Part shown: positions 56,338 to 64,000 of the stretch, piece after piece | Numbering within the stretch: the first letter of the stretch is position 1 | Layout: every line of letters begins with the position of its first letter | DNA from: Harmothoe impar | Lineage: Eukaryota; Annelida; Polychaeta; Phyllodocida; Polynoidae | Assembly (NCBI GenBank): GCA_947462335.1 | Contig: OX381709.1 | Coordinates: forward strand, 68,068,609-68,132,608 | DNA length: 64,000 nt | Direction of reading: 5' to 3' | The notes under the pieces: generated by a model | Seen by the model: the letters and a program-made list of their open reading frames with translations, nothing else | Told to the model about the DNA's origin: nothing | Databases searched by the model: none | Program-made: the position numbers and the translations under genes

Positions 56338-56412
56338 GTTTCCTGCTGGGACTGGAACCGCTGACCCTCAGACTACATCTCCCACGGCTCTACCGACTGA
56401 GCTAGAGGGGCA
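56338..56412 (-). repeat. tRNA-like sequence, possibly a tRNA-derived SINE
   Basis: Minus strand starts GCCCCTCTAGCTCAGTCGGT with a textbook A box and continues to GCGGTTCCAGTCC, a near B box. The acceptor arms do not pair cleanly, so a decayed tRNA or SINE head is more likely than a working tRNA gene. Confidence 0.5.
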
Positions 56413-57614
56413 GTCACTATGTAGCCTGCAACAGTGGGCTTTTGAAAAGATCAGGTCATATTTGAGCTGTGGGGTATGGTACTCCCTCCAACCTATCTGC
56501 TCTCTCTCCCTCTGGTTGCTGGTTATGGGATTCGAACCTGCATCTACAGTAACAGAATTGTATGTGTACAGCAAAACTTGCTGTATTATCTTTTACAGCT
56601 AAAGTACTGTATAGTTACAGCACATATTGCTGTTCACGAACAACAACTTTTTACAGTGTACAGTAGATTCTACTGTGTACCTACTCTAACTATTTACCGT
56701 GAGTATATACTACGGTATAAATGTACATCGGCAATAGACTGTACTGTTGGTTTACTGTATAAAAAGTTATTCATTTGAGCGACAAGGAGTCATTTTACTG
56801 TCTCTGCGCAGATCGAGATGTAATAATTGAACAAAGCAAAATATCTATATTGCACCAAGGTGGACGTAAGTTCATTTGGCCTCCTGCTGTGTACTGGTAC
56901 TAAAATATGTAATTGAGTTTACTGAGAGGTGGAGTATATTCTACATTATACATGGGTCATTAGGACAAGTGGAAGGGAAGGAGTCCCTTCGGAATGTGAA
57001 CCCTGTAAGTGCCACATAGTACTTCATGTGATATATGTCCGGCATGAGATACATGAATGCAGCCCTGGCGAGTCTACTCACCAGTGCATCACATCAATCC
57101 TTCGGGAATGTATTAGCCTCATAGGACCAGCATGATGCACACATGCAGCACTGGCGAGTCGATTTACCAGTTCTGCATCCATGCATCATAACGACAAAGG
57201 ACATAATGCATCAAAGCATTATGCGGCTATTCAGAAAGGAGCAGGACCATATTTAATTCCCACAGTTCCACGCAGACATACATGTACACTAAATATAGTC
57301 TATGTCATGATAAACACTGTGGAGTTACTATTTCATTCATGGATTATATCTTATTTTATTACACCCACTTCTGAGTATCTCTCACCAACAAGTAGGGGCC
57401 TATACTTTTCAACTAGTCGGCAGTGCCTCCATGCCGATTATAAATGGTACTATTTACTTGTGGAGGCATGGACCGATAAGATACCAGAAATTACACCTCT
57501 TTCATTGGCAATTTCACCACTCTCATCAACATCCCCTGCCCCCCCCCCACCCACCACCATCACATTCACAGGGATACCTCACAAACACACTCACAAATCC
57601 CACCCCACGCAGCC

Positions 57615-58035
57615 CCACCCAAGGGCGCGAACCTACATCTCCAGGCATAGTCTTGGTGATTGGGTGGGTTTTATGAAATAAGGGTACGTCACTCGTGGTA
57701 CTACACTGGTGGCCTTTGCCTTGTCTCTGTGTTGCTCCCCCACTAGGCTGTGGCTATGTAGGTCAGTAAGTCTGTCCCGCAGCAATGTTAGTGCAAGGCA
57801 GATGGGAGACTTTGCTTAAATGGGCTGTATCATTAGTTATAGATCTATTTGCAAATTCTGGATAGCAGGAATATTCTTAATTATTTGTCATAACAAATAT
57901 GTGGCCTTTCAGTGAATTTAAATACATGTATTTTCGCCAGAATGGGATGCTCATAGCAGATGGGGGACTTCTTGTGACGGACCCACCCAACCACCAAGAC
58001 GATGCTTGGAGATGTAGGTTCGCGCCTTGGCCCCC
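57615..58035. repeat. Inverted pair of SINE-like segments
   Basis: 57615-57670 and 57979-58035 are inverted copies sharing GGAGATGTAGGTTCGCGCC (B-box-like) and CCACCAAGACGATGC. The 300 bp between them holds no recognisable gene. Confidence 0.6.
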
Positions 58036-58283
58036 ACCTGATACAGTCTGGAGCTCCTGTTCCATTTTCCACCACAAGGGATACAAAAGGGACTGTACAT
58101 ACTTCTACAATTAGATCATAACTTCCTGCCAGGCTCTGCACAGGGACTGGTGCACAGGATTTGATTGGTCAACTCCTGAATACAAGTTTGTCAAACAAGG
58201 TTTTTTCATATCTGTTTGGCCAGACTCTACTAATTTATAGGCTAACGTCTGCACCTGATACTCCCTGATACTCCCTGTGCCCT

Positions 58284-58382
58284 ACCCAGTGGACACATAG
58301 CATTGAATCAATAATGACAATTGGTTGTCAATGTTGATTCAACGTTGATGCATTGTTGAACTGAATCTTGCGTCCACTGGGT
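58284..58382. mobile_element. MITE, CCCAGTGGGCAC family
   Basis: Begins ACCCAGTGGACACATAG and ends GCGTCCACTGGGT, with inverted TTGATTCAACGTTGATG core blocks. Confidence 0.75.
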
Positions 58383-61300
58383 GTGTATGTAGAAGACACG
58401 AAACTGCCGGTCAAGCGGTTATTGACCTGTCACTGCCTGCAGTATTTGCTGTAATGTCGTCTGCTTTTGTCAGCGTGCACCGTCATCATACGGGTTGTCA
58501 GCCTACACCTGTGTGGTGTAGGAGGTCATTGATCTTGTTCTTGGACACAACAGGTGTAGGACTTTATCATAATTAGCATGCCACACCCTATAGCATCCTG
58601 TAAGTGCCTCCCTCAGTGGCTCTTGTTCTCTCTCTCTTATATCTCCATTTCTCTCCAGGTTTTTAAACCATCCTTCTGGGTTGCCACCTACAAGTTACCT
58701 CAGCTTCTTTAGTATGAGCTGTCAGACCTTTGGACACGTGCCTGCCGTGTCAGAAATAAGGGCGTGGTGAGTGCCCCTCACCCCTTAAACAGATACTGTT
58801 TACACCTATCTGTTAGCAACCCTATCTCACACCCTGGAGGAATCACACACCCATCCCATGATAGGACATGACCAATCGGCTCCTGATCGTGTTTTATACT
58901 TGATATCGGCTCCATTAGTCACTGCATGCTTTATTGGGGTATTTCTTATGGATTAGGCATACATGAATAGGTTTTTACAATTCTGGCAAATGATGATGAC
59001 TTCAAGCTGTTAGATATATGCCAGGAGGATGGTTGTTTATAACAGGGTTTCGTGTTACATATGTTACAAATAGTTTACATCCATCATCTGGTTCTGAGCC
59101 TCTGCGGAATGACGCGTGAAATGCAGACAGATAAGTCAGTAAAATAGGCTGGTATTTGTGTAGCTAACTTTATATGCCATCTACATCAGTAAGATATGAT
59201 GCTTTTTTTGGGAAATTCATCGTGTATAACACTGTTCACTTATATTGAGGAGAAGGACGTGGTCTGATGTGTGAGATATAACCCCATCCATAGACAATCT
59301 AGGGAATGTCTGCACAGACATGCATGTATTTCCTGTTTTTAATCGGTGCAAATGTCGGATAAAGCGAAACATAGAAAAACTATTTTCGCTACAGATTCGT
59401 TCCCATATATCTCAATTCGTTTATGACCATTCGGGTGTCAACGTTGATCAACCAGTATCCAACGTTACCTTGATTCAATAATGTAGACCTCAGATTGTAT
59501 TTAAATGCCCACTTCTTACTTCCCCTTCAGCAAGATTCGGATTTAGAATACCGGTAGGGCCGCTATACCCGGGGTTTTATATAGGGTGGGCGGGGTTTGA
59601 TAGCGCTACTTCATCGGGTAGTAAAGCTTTCCATCACTACAGGGTGCTTCCCATTCCACGCACAGTCATGTATGCCGATTAACTCTGCTTAATCTAGATT
59701 ACATACCCATTGCATCAGCCCATATGTATACACAAACCATGCATATTGACTGTTATAGGCTGAATGGGGCTGAATACGAATTCCCAAGAGCGAGTCCAGG
59801 AGTGGACTACATTCCTGTTATATAAGACATTTGTTAGATCACATTCCAACATCCCTATCTATCGAACATGCGATACTAAGCTAGAAGTGTAACACATCCA
59901 AACTCCCTCCAACTTCCCCAACTTCCTATAATAATTATCACTAGGTGAGGAAGATATCTAACCAACCCCATCGTCCATAGACATACCAGTGTGCCGTTTC
60001 TGTTATCGTGAGGCCTTGGTTGACACGGCAGTCTCACGGCCGGAAGTGGAGGGAGGTGATGGGATTTATACTTCCGGGTCTCCTCGGGTGAAGTCCGTCT
60101 GGGACCGGGCGGACTGATCGCATGCCTGGCGCCTGTGGTGATAAGGCACATCACGAGACGCAGGGGGAGGTGCGCAGTAACATATTATGGGGGACTACTT
60201 TCTCTCACTTTCAAGTTTTTTCCCAGTAAGTTATCTATAAAATTAGGGCTAGAGGATCTTTGAGTAACATTGATAATTATGCAGAAGGAAGGCAAACCTT
60301 AGGAGAAACTATAAGTTAACTCACAAGGGATTCCCGAAGGCCATAAAAACGTTGGGGACAAAAGAAGAAAAGAGATGGTGAGGGAAAACCAGGACAGCAA
60401 ATATTGGAAATTTTGATTTTTTTTGAGTGACAACACAGATATTTAGGACTTGAAGGATCTGTTCCCCGTCAGGGGTGGGGCAATGGTGGTGTTAACACAA
60501 ACTAAAAACATGACAGGAAAGGACCAAAAACACGACAGGACAGCCAACAAATAACGTGAAACCCATAGAAGGTAGGGATAAGTGCAGATGTCTTTGTGAG
60601 TGAAGACCACCTACTTGTGAAAGTCAGGCGGCCTTTGGTCATATAAAGAGGGCTCAGCAGCGCTTGGTTTTGATGCCAATGCGAGTCAAACCTTTCTGAC
60701 TTTCTCTCCAGCAGGGTCTAACAATGCCATACTCTTACTAGAGTGAAAGTCAGAAACAAAAATCCGTCGTTCCCTTCGTATCCCCAAGAGAGGACCAGAT
60801 GTATACGGTTCGTGAGTGGGAGATTTCATTCTGATCAGGCCATATGGTTCGAGTTCATGGTCCAAATGTATTTCCTCTCTGTATGAACAAAGCCATTTTA
60901 TATGTTTGGCCATTGTGTCAGGAACGTGTGTTTTTCAACCAAAGGATACCATGGCAAGATTTGATCTAGGAATCGTTTACACTCTAGACCAGCACTCTAT
61001 GCATGTAGCGACAGAGACCTGACTGGTTTGGGGAGGTGTTAAACTGTAGTTGTGCATCGATGCTACCAGATGGTGGTGTACACTGGTGTGTACAGACCTG
61101 TCACTTGCCGCTCTCTGTCATGTTCATGTACAATTTCCGAATAAACGAGTATGGGTGTCCCATCTATTTTTGCTAAGTGCCAAGCCATGTCCATAATCTC
61201 CACCATATTAAAATTAAAAGAGGCCCGAATCTGCTTTTCCTACTTACATATTAGATTCAATAAGTGTACGTCAAAGACAAATATTCCATCTGTTCCTTTA

Positions 61301-64000
61301 AGCATTAAGTCCAGAATGAAACCAAAAAGACCTTTTCAATTTTTTATTCTTATCCTTGTTCCTTAGTATAGATACAATCACATATCAACGGTGTTCACAA
61401 AACAACCTGACGGATAAAATGTGGTTTAACTGGTTTCTTCTAGATATATGTGAAAAATGAGGAAAATAACCCCTTGCATTAGCCATCCTAATACAAAAGC
61501 ATGGGTATCCCTAATTTATTTTGCCCAACATATTCTATAGTATTTAAGGAACCATCTGTAATTCTTTTAGGAGGCCTGAATCTGTATTCAATTGGGGGGG
61601 GGGGGGATAGGGGCTTTCATATGTCATACAAAGGTGTCCCCAGGTTGAGCACTGCGTGGGCAGGCTGTGCGTGGCACATACAGTCTCAATGGGAGCATTA
61701 TGCACCACCTCAGTCAATTTAATGCCAGGAAGAGGATACATATTCCAACATAACACAATTAGTGAGAGATTATTCTAAGGATATTGCAGCATATCCAACT
61801 GAATAAACAATTTAGATATTGGCAACGGTTAAATATATTTTTACAAAAAAAAGATATTTCCAAAGCTCTCAAGACATGAAAATATCAAGTTGAACTGAAA
61901 TGTTTATCTGACTGCTGTTACCTATGATATTAAATAGTGGAACATATCTGGTAAAAATTGTAATATCCATTGATGCCTCCTCCTGAGGTTAAGCCTAGTT
62001 ATGGTTACATATACACTATTAGTCCCTTAAAGAACAGACATTGATTAGCTATACATGTATACACTGAAAGGCACTGACTGTTGTATATGTCCTACCTTAC
62101 TGTTATTAGCCCTTTAAATGTCAGACTATGGTATTCTACACATCCTCTCACTGTTTTTTGCTACTGCCAAAAGTGTGCCTTACTCTGTTATGATTGACCT
62201 GTCTGGGCCGACTAGAACATATTTGAATAAGTCCCAAACTGTATTAATTCATCAATGAATCATTATTATTTTGAATGTAAAGTGTATATTATGATCATAT
62301 TTACATATGGCTATGGTTTTATTACAAATTGTTGGCAACTTTCTCCTCTGTGTTGCAAAATATAGAAGAAATACAATTAATTTAATTTGAGTTTTCCCCC
62401 TGAATCGGTCATGGCTAATTGGTTTCCCCTATGACTACTAATTTTTATGGATTGATCATATGCCTGACAATCTCCCCTAAACATCTGAGAAGTTTGGTTG
62501 TGATATTATTGGTCAATTTTTCATAAAGTTTGTAAATGATGGGAAAATGTGGTTTGCCCCGTAAGCGGCCATATAGTTAAAGGTGTCCTATCTTCAAATG
62601 TCAATATATCGAAATCTCACACTATGAGATATTGATTTTTTCACTTCTATCACATCATCATACACTAAACCAATATAATCCCAAGGATTGACCGAGCCCG
62701 CCCTTATACTTTTAAGTTCCGATGGAAGGTAATTTTCCACAATGCCCCACGATGATGATGACGACAACGGATGATACAGCATCATACTCGGTAGTGCCAA
62801 ATCTACTTGGTAGTGGCAAATGAGAAACTTTACTCATGATAAAACCATATCTCAATAAGTTGCCGGGAAACTAAGGTTAATCTACATCTCCATGACCATT
62901 TGTCTGATCGGAATGGAGTACATTGTAATAGGTTCAGTCCTTATTCTGAAATCCTGTTTGCAGATTTTATATCAGCTGTATTTGAAGGGGCATCTGCTTG
63001 GTTACACTTTATCCGTGGACACTGTTAAAGAGCCACGTTCGAAGGTAATGGATTTACTGGGGCAACAAATAACCCATACTTTACTTCAAACACGTGACAA
63101 AATGCGCAATGGGCCTCTGTATTCAAAGCTTCTGTGTATGCTATTAGTCCCCACATATAAGCTCATATATACATCATGTTGTATATAATCCTGACAATAT
63201 ACCATCACACCTTTCAAGCTGCACATTCTCAGGAATCACATTTTAGCGCAGAAAAAGGCCACAAGGCAACTGGTGGTTCAGTCAGCTTTTTGATCCAAGA
63301 AATGGACAAAGGGCTTGTCTAAATGCTTACCATGTAAAGGGTGAACGTGATTGCTAGCCTGCTTTTGGTATGCACATTTCAAAATCCTTAGGATTCTTTT
63401 TAACAATTATTTCCATATATTTTCACGGATCAAATATTGAAGCGCTACAATAATACTCCTTTCCATTGTATCTTTTCTTTGGGAGTGCAACTCTTTGATA
63501 CAGCAAAGGGTGCAGAGGCTACAGGGAGGTACCATTGTTGAGCCAGGTGGAAATGTAAAGGTACAAACTGGAGAAAATCCCTAAATATGTTTCCTCAGTA
63601 TACAACCCTTATGGTAAAGGTTTCCTTTGGTATTTAGGAGTAGAGCTTATTGGATCTCCACTCCCCTGTACCTCTTGTCAGGAACGGCTCTGCCTGTCTG
63701 CTTGCCACATTGCCACTGGCCATGGGCTATTTACAGACTGATCGATTAGATATCAGGTTCTGAGGTAGGCATTTAGTGCAATGTTCTCTCACCTGTTCCC
63801 TCTGTAATTTTCATGGAAGATTGTTTTGGTACTTTGTATCTGAGGTGAAACTAAATAGGCATGTATATACGTTATGGTGTTGTGTCTAAGAATGATAGAT
63901 CGTAGAGCAGTGGTGTTTATTCAGTTGTACCTACCACCAAAATAGAAAAGTAGTTGAACATGGGAACTTCTACCTGTATTCGACCTGGATAAAGAATTAT
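58383..64000. other. Intergenic, no supported gene
   Basis: Two opposed ETS-like sites (CCGGAAGTG near 60040 and ACTTCCGGG near 60070) sit in a GC-rich patch upstream of a possible donor (CCCA/GTAAGT at 60226), the best candidate for a promoter. Nothing else was recognised. Confidence 0.35.

Larger units (their letters stand above)
55790..56665. mobile_element. Possible composite with ACACTGTTAGAA / TTTTTACAGTGT ends
   Basis: ACACTGTTAGAAGTAAGTAG at 55790 and CTTTTTACAGTGTA near 56650 could be its termini. CAGTAGAATCTACTG-type units occur near both ends, and two tRNA-like SINE heads lie inside. A shorter relative starts at 54920. The boundaries are tentative. Confidence 0.35.

Noticed and set aside
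56338..56412. A functional tRNA gene
   Set aside because: A and B boxes are good, but the acceptor stem does not pair convincingly, and the region holds other SINE-like heads.

Overview
This window reads as nuclear DNA of an animal, most likely a marine invertebrate. Genes are cut by GT-AG introns, intergenic DNA is full of short inverted-repeat transposons and tRNA-derived SINE heads, and there are no bacterial-style operons. The palindrome TACATGTA occurs at least 12 times, where one or two would be expected by chance. That bias, as I recall it, is common in molluscs and other lophotrochozoans, so a mollusc-like animal is my best guess; amphioxus is not excluded.

Two host genes can be traced exon by exon. 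(1) An Amt-family ammonium transporter on the minus strand (10974-18021, eight exons; the first, N-terminal exon was not found). (2) An FkbM/METTL24-like methyltransferase on the plus strand (21728-43050), whose six exons join in frame to a 297-residue protein with an N-terminal membrane anchor.

The striking part is intron 3 of the methyltransferase gene. It holds a 9894-bp element (22620-32513) with 82-bp terminal inverted repeats, AG...CT ends and a 6-bp target duplication (AATATG). These are Polinton/Maverick hallmarks, and a badly broken Polinton-type DNA polymerase B relic lies inside. Instead of the usual capsid, integrase and ATPase genes, the element carries an open gene with two death-domain-like modules and an alanine-rich stretch, plus two inverted copies of an unrecognised 260-residue protein. 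Its ends are dense arrays of animal transcription-factor motifs: ETS, CRE, CArG, AP-1, CCAAT and octamer on the left; E2F and E-box/CLEAR on the right. I read it as a non-autonomous, virus-like Polinton derivative with host-style regulation and possible interference with death-domain signalling.

The right third of this element, together with host exons 4 and 5, is present three times in a head-to-tail array with a 4399-bp period (29157-42353). The copies look identical wherever compared, so this is either a very recent triplication or an assembly artefact. Serial use of the duplicated exons would break the reading frame.

The rest is repeat-rich intergenic or intronic DNA: a LINE relic with its own MITE insertion (5700-7440), a family of elements ending in CCCAGTGGGCAC (six places, one of 2.2 kb), TTAA- and hAT-like MITEs, perfect hairpins, tandem repeats and a (CATA)n microsatellite. 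No convincing coding gene was found in 1-5700, 7440-10970 or 43051-64000.
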